From Bacteroidota bacterium (GTDB taxonomy: Bacteria; Bacteroidota; Bacteroidia; Chitinophagales; Chitinophagaceae): 53,078 bases of DNA. The notes under the pieces were generated by a model. That model was not told where the DNA came from and ran no database searches. It was given only the letters and a program-made list of their open reading frames with translations. Position numbers and translations under genes: made by a program. Shown here in pieces: positions 15,070 to 23,376 of the stretch. Positions within the stretch are counted from its first letter, which is position 1. Each line of letters opens with the position of its first letter. The stretch covers positions 55,057 to 108,134 of the forward strand of contig JAFDYD010000007.1 in the NCBI GenBank assembly GCA_018267615.1. Reading direction: 5' to 3'.

Positions 15070-15831
15070 CTATTTAAAGTGCAGGTGTTTGGTTAATACT
15101 TCTACGCCTGCAAAGAATACTAATAGGGCGGTCATTCTTCGAATCACTAATGGATTGAATTTTGTTGCTCCCATTCGCGAGCCAATTTGTCCGCCAATAA
15201 AAACAGCGACACATAATAAGATAACCCGCGTATAATTTATATCCAAAGGTAAAGAGGAAATTTGTCCCGCGATTCCTGCGATAGAATTAACAAGAATAAA
15301 CACGCTGGCTGTAGCCGCAATTTTTTTTGGCGAATCCCATTTCATCAGGTTTAATAATGGCGAAAGAAAGATTCCGCCTCCGATTCCGACCATGCCGGAT
15401 AAAAAACCGATAGCGCCGCCGATGATTCCATCTTTGATAAAAGAATATTTGCCGACAGGTTTTTCCTCTTGCACATCTCCCGGTTTGGTTTTAATCCAAA
15501 GTAATATTGCTGCCGCAAGAAGACTACAACCCAATATCACAAAAAAAGTTTCCTGGCTGATTTTTAGCCGCGCGCCAACAAATGCGAGTGGCACACTCGT
15601 TACTGCTATTGGGATAATTTTTCCCCAATTCGTTTGTTTGTTCTTTATAAAAATAATAGTGCCGCCGGTAACCACAATGATATTGCACAAAAGAGCTACC
15701 AGCCTGATTTCTTTAAAAGGCAGTGCATAGAGAGCCAGGATAGCAAGATAACTTGAGCCGCCTCCAAACCCTACCGACGCATATACCAGCGCGATGATCA
15801 GGAAGGAGGCAAATATTTCCCAATGCTCCAT
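15070..15831 (-). CDS. TSUP (TauE/SafE) family membrane transporter
   Basis: A 253-residue integral membrane protein of the TSUP family with about eight hydrophobic segments. It carries the two family repeats, seen as VYASVGFGGGSSYLAILALY near the start and IGFLSGMVGIGGGIFLSPLL in the middle (G-x-GGG-x-x-x-x-P-L). Known relatives move sulfite, sulfoacetate or other organosulfur anions, mostly outward. Its tight packing between mocA and moaD suggests a link to the cofactor pathway: import of an oxyanion such as molybdate, or handling of sulfur for MoaD. Either is inference. No ModABC is encoded nearby. Confidence 0.88.
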   Translation of the reverse strand: MEHWEIFASFLIIALVYASVGFGGGSSYLAILALYALPFKEIRLVALLCNIIVVTGGTIIFIKNKQTNWGKIIPIAVTSVPLAFVGARLKISQETFFVILGCSLLAAAILLWIKTKPGDVQEEKPVGKYSFIKDGIIGGAIGFLSGMVGIGGGIFLSPLLNLMKWDSPKKIAATASVFILVNSIAGIAGQISSLPLDINYTRVILLCVAVFIGGQIGSRMGATKFNPLVIRRMTALLVFFAGVEVLTKHLHFK

Positions 15832-15837
15832 GATGGA

Positions 15838-16434
15838 TTAATTAGATGATTGTATTTTTTTAAACTGGTTGTAATCTTCTTTCGTGTCGATATCAATATA
15901 TCCCAAGGGAAAAGAAACTGATTCGGTCGATTGCAAATTAGCGAGTATGATTTTTTTTGCGCCTGAATGACCTTTCAATGCACTTAATTCGCTAAAAAAT
16001 ATTTTATCAAAAAGTACCGGAACTCCGAGTGCTTGTTTATAGCCGCAAGCAACAATTGGTTTTTTTGATTCTTTATATTTTGCAATTATTTCGTTCAATA
16101 AATCAGAAGATACGAAAGGTTGATCAGCAACCATAATAATTATCGCACCCGGTTTTTTGTTTGTTATCAAGTGATCGAGTCCGCAACGAATCGACGAAGC
16201 CATTCCTTCCTCCCAATCTTTATTATAAATTAATTCAGCAGCCAGATCTCTAATTTTTTCTTTGATCAAATCCTGATGCGCACCCAACACCACTACAACG
16301 TTTTTTGAAACCTTGATTGCTTCCGCGACTGTATGTTGTAAAAGATTCATATCTGCTAATGGAAGAAGTTGCTTGGGCTCCCCAAGCCTTGAAGATGGAC
16401 CTGCTGCGAGAACGATGATTGCGAATTGTTCCAT
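15838..16434 (-). CDS. mocA: Molybdenum cofactor cytidylyltransferase MocA-like
   Basis: A 198-residue nucleotidyltransferase of the MobA-like family, MocA/CoxI-associated branch. IIVLAAGPSSRLGEPKQLLPL is the NTP-binding loop; IIMVADQPFVSSDLL holds the metal aspartate; ACGYKQALGVPVLFDKIFF and GHSGAKKII (the usual G-x-x-GAR/K-x-x-L) are typical of MocA. It makes MCD, the cofactor of xanthine-oxidase-family hydroxylases, complementing MobA. It is first in the operon, seven bases before the transporter gene. A TATTTTTA (-7-like) lies at 16441-16448 on the minus strand. Confidence 0.88.
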   Translation of the reverse strand: MEQFAIIVLAAGPSSRLGEPKQLLPLADMNLLQHTVAEAIKVSKNVVVVLGAHQDLIKEKIRDLAAELIYNKDWEEGMASSIRCGLDHLITNKKPGAIIIMVADQPFVSSDLLNEIIAKYKESKKPIVACGYKQALGVPVLFDKIFFSELSALKGHSGAKKIILANLQSTESVSFPLGYIDIDTKEDYNQFKKIQSSN

Positions 16435-16484
16435 AGGTTATAAAAATACTATGATTAGTTGATAGGTTGATTGGTTGATTTGCT

Positions 16485-16619
16485 AGCTGAGTTTTGAATA
16501 GTGATTGAAGGATAGAGTGGAGAAACAGAGCGAAGAGTGGAGAACAATAGTCGTTCGCTCTCCGCTCTGTTTCTCCACTCTATCCTGATAATCCTTTAAT
16601 CATGGTTCAAAACTCAGCT
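16485..16619. repeat. Compound hairpin upstream of mocA
   Basis: Outer arms 16485-16498 and 16606-16619 (14 bases, AGCTGAGTTTTGAA and mirror) enclose inner arms 16510-16532 and 16563-16585 (23 bases, GGATAGAGTGGAGAAACAG and mirror), both exact. The inner words GAGTGGAGAA are repeated in tandem. Together with the next element it fills the 324-base gap between mocA and the molybdoenzyme gene. Confidence 0.85.
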
Positions 16620-16646
16620 GACAATTACTATGTGAACCTATCTGTC

Positions 16647-16759
16647 TATGTGCCTATGTGGTGAAAAAAAATTACCACATAGGCTCACATAAAGACGAGA
16701 GCGGAGAAACAGGTTGCAGAGCGATTAAATCGCCACTCTCCAGCATGTTTTTCCGCTCT
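16647..16759. repeat. Two further hairpins 3' of the molybdoenzyme gene
   Basis: First hairpin: 16647-16662 against 16674-16691, TATGTGCCTATGTGGT word, with a two-base bulge. Second: 16698-16711 against 16746-16759, AGAGCGGAGAAACA word, one mismatch. The second ends exactly at the stop codon of the leftward gene and reuses the GGAGAAACA word of the preceding element. Likely a transcript end for the fdh operon. Confidence 0.75.
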
Positions 16760-19086
16760 TATTCCAGGTGTTTTTTTATTTTAATGAGTATCAATTTAGA
16801 TGTTGGCGTATTGCTTTTTTCCGCCACGCTATTTATAGGAACCAACACATTTGTCTCGGGATAATAAGTGATTGTACAACGTCTTGGAATATCATACGGA
16901 ACGATGATAAAAAGTTTCGCGACGCGTTCTTTGCCATCGTGATAATTAAACAGATCAACTTTTTCTCCCGCAACGAATCCACCATCCAAAATATCTTTTT
17001 CATTCATAAATACGACGCGCCTTTCATTATGAATGCCGCGATAACGGTCATTCAGTCCATAAATAGTTGTATTGAATTGATCATGACTGCGAACGGATGA
17101 CATCATGTAATCGTCTGCTTCGAGTATGGTTTCCGGAAGGTTTGTTATCGAAAACGGAATCTTGTCTCCAAACATTTTCGTCTGGTATTTTCCAACGCGC
17201 GGTCCATTTGGTAAATAAAAACCACCTGGCTCGCGAACTTTTTTATTATAATTTTCAAAACCAGGAATGAAATTTTCTATAAGATCCCTAACGGCGTCAT
17301 AACTTTTTGCATAATGATCCCAATCCACTTTTGATTTATTTCCAAGTGTTGCGTTTGCAACGCCACATATAATCTGGTTTTCATTGCGCAGTTCAGAAGA
17401 AATTGGTGTGAGCATTCCCTTCGACATTTGAACTACACCCATGGAATTTTCGCAACTAATAAATTGCTCAGCCCCTTCAACGATGTCTTTGTCACTTCTC
17501 GCCAGCGTTGGAAAAATAATTGCTTCTTCACCATGAACAAGATGGGTGCGATTCAATTTTGTTGAAACGCTTATCGTTAATTTTAATTTTCGCATTGCTT
17601 CGGCGGTATAAACAGTATCGGGCGTGGCCGAAAGGAAATTTCCACCCATAGAAAAAAATACTTTTATTTTTCCATCGTGCATTGCTTTTATGCAATTCAC
17701 CACATCAACGCCGTGTTCACGAGGCGGATCAAAACCGAAAACAGTTTTCAATTTATCAAGATACCATACAGGCGGCTTTTCCCAGATCATCATCGTTCGA
17801 TTGCCTTGAACGTTGCTATGTCCCCTCACAGGACATAATCCGCAACCTGGTTTTCCAATACTGCCTTTCAATAATACAAGGTTCACAATTTCTTTGATGG
17901 TATCCACTCCATTTTTTTGCTGCGTGATTCCCATTGCCCAGCAGATAATAATTCTTTTCTTGTGTTTCATCAGATTTGCCGCTTCGGTGAGATCGTTTAG
18001 CGATACTCCTGATGATTCCACGAGTTCGTTCAAAGAGTAATTTTCAATATTGGATTTTAATGCATCATATCCAATGGTGTTCTGTTGAATAAAAGATTGG
18101 TCAAATACGGTTCCGGGATTTTCTTTTTCGGCTTCGTATAATATTTTTTCAATGGCCTTTAATACAGCCATATCACCATTGATTTTTACCTGGAGAAAAA
18201 CATCCGCGAGTTTTGTACTGAAATTAAAAACACTTCCAATTATTCCTTTTAACTTTTGCGGATCATTAAAGGCTTTTAGTCCGGCTTCGAATAAAGGATT
18301 TACGGCAATTATTTTTGCGCCATTCTTTTTTGCCTTTTCGAGTGAGTCTAGCATCCTCGGCATATTAGTCGCGGGATTTATTCCCATCAACATGATCACA
18401 TCGGTTTCAGAAAAATCTTCCAGAGTGATCGTGCCTTTTCCAATTCCTATTGTTTCGTTCAGCGCAACGCCACTCGACTCGTGGCACATGTTGGAGCAGT
18501 CGGGCATATTATTCGTCCCAAATTCCCTCGCAAATAATTGATACATAAATGAAGCTTCATTGCTTGTGCGGCCTGAAGTATAGAACGCCGCTTCGTTCGG
18601 AGAGTCTAAACTATTTAATGCGTTCGCTACTTTGAAAAACGCATCTTCCCAATTTATCGGTTCATAATGTGTGCCGTTTTTTGGAAGATAAACGGGTATG
18701 GCTATGCGCCCTTTTTTACCGATTTCCATGTCGGACAAATTTGCCAGGTCGATCACAGAATTTTTCGCAAAAAAATCAGCATCCAGTTTTTTCCTGGTTG
18801 CTTCCTCTGCCAGGGCCTTTGCTCCGTTCTCACAATAGGCCGCAATAAATGATCTGTCGCCATCCTCATCCGGCCACGCACAACTGGAACAATCGAAACC
18901 ATCTTTCTGATTCATTTTGAAAGAGGCTTTCAAACCTCTTAGAGGTCCTGTTTCCTTGAACAAATCTTTAAACGCCGAAGCAACGCCGGGCAATCCTGCT
19001 GCCCAATTTTTTGGATCGGTAATTTTTAGATCGTTTAGCTGCCCTGGGTTTTGAGCGGATGGCTCATTATTTTCATTATCACTCAT
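16759..19086 (-). CDS. FdhF/YdeP-type molybdopterin oxidoreductase
   Basis: A 775-residue bis-MGD enzyme of the formate-dehydrogenase-like alpha group to which E. coli YdeP belongs. Near the N-terminus, cysteines C66, C69 and C85 (FDCSSCAWPD...AYCENGAKA) mark the Fe-S region. NMCHESSGVAL places Cys201 as the probable molybdenum ligand next to His202, matching the Sec/Cys-His dyad of formate dehydrogenases. MLMGINPATNMPR, GHSNVQGNRTM and NDRYRGIHNERRVVFMN are later cofactor contacts. No Tat signal, so cytoplasmic. The ATG at 19086 is preferred over a TTG two codons upstream. It is preceded by a small conserved gene (two-base gap) and fdhD. Formate oxidation is likely but YdeP homologues are not all proven to do it. 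Confidence 0.9.
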   Translation of the reverse strand: MSDNENNEPSAQNPGQLNDLKITDPKNWAAGLPGVASAFKDLFKETGPLRGLKASFKMNQKDGFDCSSCAWPDEDGDRSFIAAYCENGAKALAEEATRKKLDADFFAKNSVIDLANLSDMEIGKKGRIAIPVYLPKNGTHYEPINWEDAFFKVANALNSLDSPNEAAFYTSGRTSNEASFMYQLFAREFGTNNMPDCSNMCHESSGVALNETIGIGKGTITLEDFSETDVIMLMGINPATNMPRMLDSLEKAKKNGAKIIAVNPLFEAGLKAFNDPQKLKGIIGSVFNFSTKLADVFLQVKINGDMAVLKAIEKILYEAEKENPGTVFDQSFIQQNTIGYDALKSNIENYSLNELVESSGVSLNDLTEAANLMKHKKRIIICWAMGITQQKNGVDTIKEIVNLVLLKGSIGKPGCGLCPVRGHSNVQGNRTMMIWEKPPVWYLDKLKTVFGFDPPREHGVDVVNCIKAMHDGKIKVFFSMGGNFLSATPDTVYTAEAMRKLKLTISVSTKLNRTHLVHGEEAIIFPTLARSDKDIVEGAEQFISCENSMGVVQMSKGMLTPISSELRNENQIICGVANATLGNKSKVDWDHYAKSYDAVRDLIENFIPGFENYNKKVREPGGFYLPNGPRVGKYQTKMFGDKIPFSITNLPETILEADDYMMSSVRSHDQFNTTIYGLNDRYRGIHNERRVVFMNEKDILDGGFVAGEKVDLFNYHDGKERVAKLFIIVPYDIPRRCTITYYPETNVLVPINSVAEKSNTPTSKLILIKIKKHLE

Positions 19087-19088
19087 GA

Positions 19089-19457
19089 TCAATTTTTCAA
19101 TAATGGATTTGGGTAATTGTCACTCTGATCTTCTTCAACTTTATCGAGACAGGTAAAGTCTTTTTCTACCAGGAGGAAAAGATTTTCATTGGAATTGCTC
19201 AACGCCATATTGTATTCAAAGCCGATGACATCTGTATTTATCCATTTGTCGATCAGGAATACCGGTAGAAAAAAAATAATCCTGTTGTTTTCAAAAGTTG
19301 CAGACAATTCACGTTCATCCGTGCGTTGCAAAGAATAATACAGCGCATTTTCTCCAAAATTTATTTTCTCTTCTATATAGCCAGTTGCGCCAAATTTTTC
19401 GACTTCTGTACGCGTAAGCCGGTAGCGCAATGAATTTCCTTTAATACGAATTTTCAT
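19089..19457 (-). CDS. Small conserved protein between fdhD and fdh (DUF7009-like)
   Basis: A 122-residue cytoplasmic protein. MKIRIKGNSLRYRLTRTEVEKF, GATGYIEEKINFG, a beta-rich centre, then LLVEKDFTCLDK and DQSDNYPNPL at the end. I recognise this as a family (DUF7009, from memory) that accompanies fdhD and formate-dehydrogenase genes in Bacteroidota; its function is not known to me. The ATG at 19457 overlaps the end of fdhD by 17 bases, and the stop is two bases before the oxidoreductase start, so translation is probably coupled. A longer frame upstream runs inside fdhD and is not real. A role in maturing or binding the molybdoenzyme is inferred from position. Confidence 0.8.
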   Translation of the reverse strand: MKIRIKGNSLRYRLTRTEVEKFGATGYIEEKINFGENALYYSLQRTDERELSATFENNRIIFFLPVFLIDKWINTDVIGFEYNMALSNSNENLFLLVEKDFTCLDKVEEDQSDNYPNPLLKN

Positions 19458-20304
19458 GAGAAGACATTTTAATCCGGTAATCCGCCGAATAGATATTGAA
19501 ACGATTATCCCTGAGAAACCCAACCAACGTGATGCCAAATTCTTCTGCAAGCGATACTGCGAGACTCGATGGTGCACCGATGGCAGCGATAATCGTAATG
19601 CCAGCCATCGCAGCCTTTTGTACAAGCTCGAAACTCGCTCTGCCGCTTAATAGCAGCACCGAGTTGTTGAGCGGAATTTTATGATCGATCAAACAAGCTC
19701 CGATTAATTTATCCAATGCATTGTGCCGCCCAACATCTTCTCGCACAAATAACATCCTGCCATCCTGATTGAATAATGCCGAAGCATGTAAGCCGCCTGT
19801 GTCGGCAAATATTTTTTGTTGATCAATTAACCTATTGGGCAACTGTAGAAAAAAATTCGAATTAACTGTGTTTTTGTCCCCAGATTTCCCCGAAAAAATA
19901 TTTGCCGTTCTGATTGCATTGATTGAAGCTTTTCCGCAGACTCCACAACTTGAAGTTGTATAAAAATTTCTTTCGGTGTTCGAAAGATTTGGTACGGCAG
20001 TTTTATCTAAGGTAATTTGAATTACGTTCTGTTTATTTTCCGAGCAAGCGGCAAAAACATATTCTGATTTTTCGATCTCATTAAAATGAGAAATAATTCC
20101 TTCGGTGAAAATAAATCCCGATGCAAGCTCTATATCATTCCCCGGTGTGCGCATGGTAACTGCGAGGTTTCGCGAAGTATAAACACCGCCATCATAATAA
20201 GCCAATCTTATTTCCAATGGTTCTTCCACCGGAATCGTATCCACCGATGAAATTTGCAGATCATCCTTTACTTTCAAAACCGGCAACTGTATTGATGCAT
20301 TCAT
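19441..20304 (-). CDS. fdhD: Formate dehydrogenase accessory sulfurtransferase FdhD
   Basis: A 287-residue FdhD, which relays sulfur from a cysteine desulfurase to bis-MGD so that the molybdenum carries its sulfido ligand. The defining loop is TTSSCGVCGKAS with the two reactive cysteines. DVGRHNALDKLIG and LLSGRASFELVQKAAMAGI are the cofactor-binding segments. The start at 20304 is favoured over an in-frame start at 20334 because a perfect -7 element lies between them. It is first gene of the fdhD-small protein-oxidoreductase operon. Confidence 0.95.
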   Translation of the reverse strand: MNASIQLPVLKVKDDLQISSVDTIPVEEPLEIRLAYYDGGVYTSRNLAVTMRTPGNDIELASGFIFTEGIISHFNEIEKSEYVFAACSENKQNVIQITLDKTAVPNLSNTERNFYTTSSCGVCGKASINAIRTANIFSGKSGDKNTVNSNFFLQLPNRLIDQQKIFADTGGLHASALFNQDGRMLFVREDVGRHNALDKLIGACLIDHKIPLNNSVLLLSGRASFELVQKAAMAGITIIAAIGAPSSLAVSLAEEFGITLVGFLRDNRFNIYSADYRIKMSSHENSY

Positions 20305-20321
20305 AAAAATATAGATTGATT

Positions 20322-20329
20322 CAAAATTA
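20322..20329 (-). promoter_or_regulatory. -7 element of the fdhD operon
   Basis: On the minus strand TAATTTTG, an exact match to TAnnTTTG, 17 bases before the ATG at 20304. It predicts a start of transcription about 10 bases before that ATG, fixing the start codon. The -33 element is not obvious. Confidence 0.5.
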
Positions 20330-20369
20330 ATCACATTTTGGTAGTGTCTCAGTTTGATTTTTTTGAAAG

Positions 20370-20488
20370 GTGGAAGGTAAGAGGTGTAGGGTGCGGCAAG
20401 CTGTTAATTAATAATGTTGCTTAGGGTGAAAAATAAAAATCGTGATTAAAACAAGCTCTGCCATACACTATACCGCATACCTTCCACA
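20370..20488. repeat. GGTGTAGGGTG-type imperfect hairpin
   Basis: In the 573-base gap between divergent fdhD and the next TonB receptor gene. Arms 20370-20402 and 20454-20488 pair imperfectly with GTGGAAGGTA ends. The left flank GGTAGTGTCTCAGTTTGA (20340-20357) is the mirror of the boundary word seen at 9031. The AAGGTGTA vocabulary matches the 8867 element and a one-sided remnant at 27722-27752. Confidence 0.65.
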
Positions 20489-20513
20489 TTTTTAACAAGT
20501 ATGTAATGTGGTG

Positions 20514-20606
20514 CTGTTTGAGTTGAAAGGTTGATTGAGTTGATAAGTTGAGCAAGCAATGCCGCTAGCCAACTTATCAACTCAATCAACTTTTCAACTC
20601 AAACAG
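20514..20606. repeat. 37-bp hairpin of GTTGATTGAG words
   Basis: Arms 20514-20550 and 20570-20606 pair over 37 bases with one G-T wobble, around a 19-base loop. Words are GAGTTGAAAGG, TTGATTGAG and TTGATAAGTTG. The same gap holds two more hairpins, making three in 573 bases, none followed by a T-run terminator. Confidence 0.9.
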
Positions 20607-20754
20607 TGCCCCTATTACCATTTGGTATCGTTTCAGTTTGATACTGCTACACGGCAATTTTTTTTCAACATAACAATCGCGGGTAAGGGTAAGATAACAG
20701 ATAGTTGTCACAATAAGTCAATTGTCAAACTGGGTATTGAGTTGACTGCTCTGC

Positions 20755-20817
20755 CCTTTTCGATTTTTGCGTCTTTGCGTTAAAATTTTTTCACGCAAAG
20801 ACGCAAAATCGAAAAGG
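20755..20817. repeat. 25-bp hairpin with GCAAAGACGC word
   Basis: Arms 20755-20780 and 20793-20817 are inverted repeats with one bulged T and a 12-base loop; the core is TGCGTCTTTGCGT. It lies 60 bases upstream of the TonB receptor start, so it is in or near the 5' leader. It shares its core word with the hairpin at 8311. Confidence 0.88.
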
Positions 20818-20877
20818 CTGGATTACTCACTGCCAAAAAATTAGAAACCATTATCTGTTCATCAAGACTTTATCATT

Positions 20878-23262
20878 ATGTACTGCCTTTTATTTTTTAA
20901 AAAGAATCAAGCGACATTATTATTTTTTTTCCTGCAGCTATCTTTATTTTCTTACGGTCAGTCCGACTATAAACAAACGATCAAAGGATATGTGATCGAT
21001 GCTGAATCAAAAAAACCTTTGGCTGGGATAACTGTAAAAGTGGTGCCTGGTAGTGCAAGCGCTGTTTCCGATAGCAGTGGCTTTTACTTGTTAAAAGATG
21101 TTGCAGTCGGACGATATGCCATTCAATTCACATCTATCGGATATGAAACAAAGATTATTTCCGGGTTGACGCTTTCCTCGGGAAAAGAGCTGGAGCAGAA
21201 TATTTCATTAATACAAAAATTCAGCTTACTAGAAAGTTTCACATTGCGTTTGCGTAAGAACAATGCAAAACCATTGAATGAATTTGCGACGGTAAGCGCT
21301 CGTTCTTTTTCCATGGATGAGACCAGGCGATATCCGGCTGCATTTTCCGACCCGGCACGAATGGCCATGAATTTCCCGGGTGTGAGTGCTGCGGATGATG
21401 GCAACAATTCAATTGTTGTAAGAGGCAATTCGCCGCTGGGTGTATTGTGGAAATTGGAAGGAATTGAAATTCCAACGCCGAATCATTTCAGTTCTCTCGG
21501 CGCAACGGGAGGCGCTATCAGCATGCTAAGTAGTAATGTGATTGGGAAATCTGATTTCTATACAGGTGCTTTCCCTGCTGAAATCGGTAATGCCACTTCC
21601 GCAGTTTTTGATTTGAATTTCAGAAACGGAAACAAAGACAAAGCAGAACATTCAGTGATGCTCGGAACATTGGGAGCGGAGATTTCTACGGAAGGGCCAT
21701 TGGGTAAACAAAAAAACAAAGCCTACCTGGTCAATTACCGCTATTCCACTTTAGCACTTTTAAAACCGATACTTCATCTACAAGGTCAGCCTGATTACCA
21801 GGACCTGTCTTTTAAATTCAATTGGGATACCAAACGGTCAGGGTCATTCGCAGTTTTTGGATTGGGTGGCTATAACAAGTTTACACTAGAAGCAAAAAAG
21901 GACAGTACCAAATGGAATTCGGATGACGAAGTAAACGCGACCGGTGTCGGCAGCACAACCTATGGCGTTATCGGCTTATCTCACCAGATTTTTGTTAATC
22001 CCAATTCTTATTTTAAAACGGTTCTATCGGCCTCGTATAACCGCTCTTCGTTTAGCCAGGATACGCTGAATCCTGCCGACAATTATAATCGCGTTCGAAC
22101 GATTACCGAATCTACTACGGATAATGCAATCAGGTTGTCGTCTTATTTTAATAGCAAATTAAATTTGCGAAATACGATTCGGACTGGATTTGTAATGCAG
22201 CAGTTATCTTACGGTCTCGATCAGCTTTATTATAGTAACACCGAAAAAAAATGGATACAGTCTTTACAGGGAAATGGCGGCACACAATTTTACCAGGTTT
22301 TTTTTCAATGGAAATACAGGATTACCGATCGGCTCACGCTTAATTCCGGTGTCAATGCATCGTATCTCGCGCTCAATAAAAAAAGCAGTGTAGAACCGAG
22401 AGTGGCTTTATCGTATCAGTTGAATGGACAAACATTCAGCATCGCTGCAGGTTTACACAGCCGGCTGGAACATATCTCAACTTATTTATTTGAAAATGTT
22501 TCACCCGGGGCTGCTCATACATATCCGAATAAAGATCTGGATCTATCGAGAGCGGCACATTTTGTACTCGGGTATGAAAAATTTTTCAGCGTAATAAACC
22601 TCAGGACAAAAATCGAGGCGTATTATCAATATCTATACAAAATTCCTGTAGAAAAAAATATTCCAAGTGGCTTTTCAGCGATCAATATGAGAGATGTATA
22701 TGATTTGATTGATACCAAACCTTTGGTGAGTACTGGCACCGGGAAAAATTATGGGGTTGATCTTAGTGTTGAAAAACCTTTTTCCAATAATTATTACTTC
22801 ATATCCAACCTTTCTATTTTTAAATCCAGCTATACCAACTATGCAGGGAAAGAATTCAATTCCAGGTATGATCGCAATTATTCATTTTCGATTATAGGGG
22901 GAAAGGAATGGCAATCGAATAAAAACCCCAATAAGATATATGGTGTGAGTGCAAAGGTGCTTACCAGCGGTGGCCTTCGAAGTTCGGTGATCGATATTCC
23001 GGCGTCTATTGCTGCGGGTAAGGAGATATTGGTTGCCGATAAATATTTTACAGAAAGAGGACCGGCATATTTGAGATTCGATGGCAGCATCTATATCAAA
23101 AAGAACAGGAAAAAATCAACCCGGACAATCAGTATCGATATTCAGAATCTTACCAATCATAGAAATTTCTATGATAATTATTTTGATGAAAGAACCGGCC
23201 GGCAAAAAACAGCTTACCAGCTCGGCATTATACCGAACATAAGTTATAAGATTGAATTTTAG
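20878..23262 (+). CDS. TonB-dependent receptor with CarboxypepD-like N-terminal domain
   Basis: A 794-residue outer-membrane receptor. A hydrophobic signal (LLFFFLQLSLFSYGQ) is followed by a carboxypeptidase-regulatory-like domain (IKGYVIDAESKKPLAGITVKV to GYETKIISGLTL, residues about 36-105). A plug domain follows (VRGNSPLGVLWKLEGIEIP, residues about 180-200), and a barrel ending in ISYKIEF. There is no STN domain, so on its own it lacks the usual signalling module. It is directly followed by an ECF sigma factor and FecR genes, an order opposite to the usual sigma-FecR-receptor arrangement. Substrate unknown. Confidence 0.88.
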   Translation: MYCLLFFKKNQATLLFFFLQLSLFSYGQSDYKQTIKGYVIDAESKKPLAGITVKVVPGSASAVSDSSGFYLLKDVAVGRYAIQFTSIGYETKIISGLTLSSGKELEQNISLIQKFSLLESFTLRLRKNNAKPLNEFATVSARSFSMDETRRYPAAFSDPARMAMNFPGVSAADDGNNSIVVRGNSPLGVLWKLEGIEIPTPNHFSSLGATGGAISMLSSNVIGKSDFYTGAFPAEIGNATSAVFDLNFRNGNKDKAEHSVMLGTLGAEISTEGPLGKQKNKAYLVNYRYSTLALLKPILHLQGQPDYQDLSFKFNWDTKRSGSFAVFGLGGYNKFTLEAKKDSTKWNSDDEVNATGVGSTTYGVIGLSHQIFVNPNSYFKTVLSASYNRSSFSQDTLNPADNYNRVRTITESTTDNAIRLSSYFNSKLNLRNTIRTGFVMQQLSYGLDQLYYSNTEKKWIQSLQGNGGTQFYQVFFQWKYRITDRLTLNSGVNASYLALNKKSSVEPRVALSYQLNGQTFSIAAGLHSRLEHISTYLFENVSPGAAHTYPNKDLDLSRAAHFVLGYEKFFSVINLRTKIEAYYQYLYKIPVEKNIPSGFSAINMRDVYDLIDTKPLVSTGTGKNYGVDLSVEKPFSNNYYFISNLSIFKSSYTNYAGKEFNSRYDRNYSFSIIGGKEWQSNKNPNKIYGVSAKVLTSGGLRSSVIDIPASIAAGKEILVADKYFTERGPAYLRFDGSIYIKKNRKKSTRTISIDIQNLTNHRNFYDNYFDERTGRQKTAYQLGIIPNISYKIEF

Positions 23263-23376
23263 TGACTGGTGAGTTAGCCGGGAGACGAGTAAGGGTAAAT
23301 CCCAGTTCAGTTGTCATATACAAAAAAGGATTTGACAAAAGCGGGTATCTTTAGTGCCTACTCCCAAAATGCCGAC

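Noticed and set aside
19458..19625. N-terminal extension of the small protein after fdhD
   Set aside because: These codons lie antiphase inside conserved fdhD coding sequence; the family starts at MKIRIKGN.
2780..20817. REP/RAYT system as explanation of the hairpins
   Set aside because: No RAYT-type transposase is encoded in the window and stems are far longer and more variable than REP sequences. It remains possible only if such a gene exists elsewhere.
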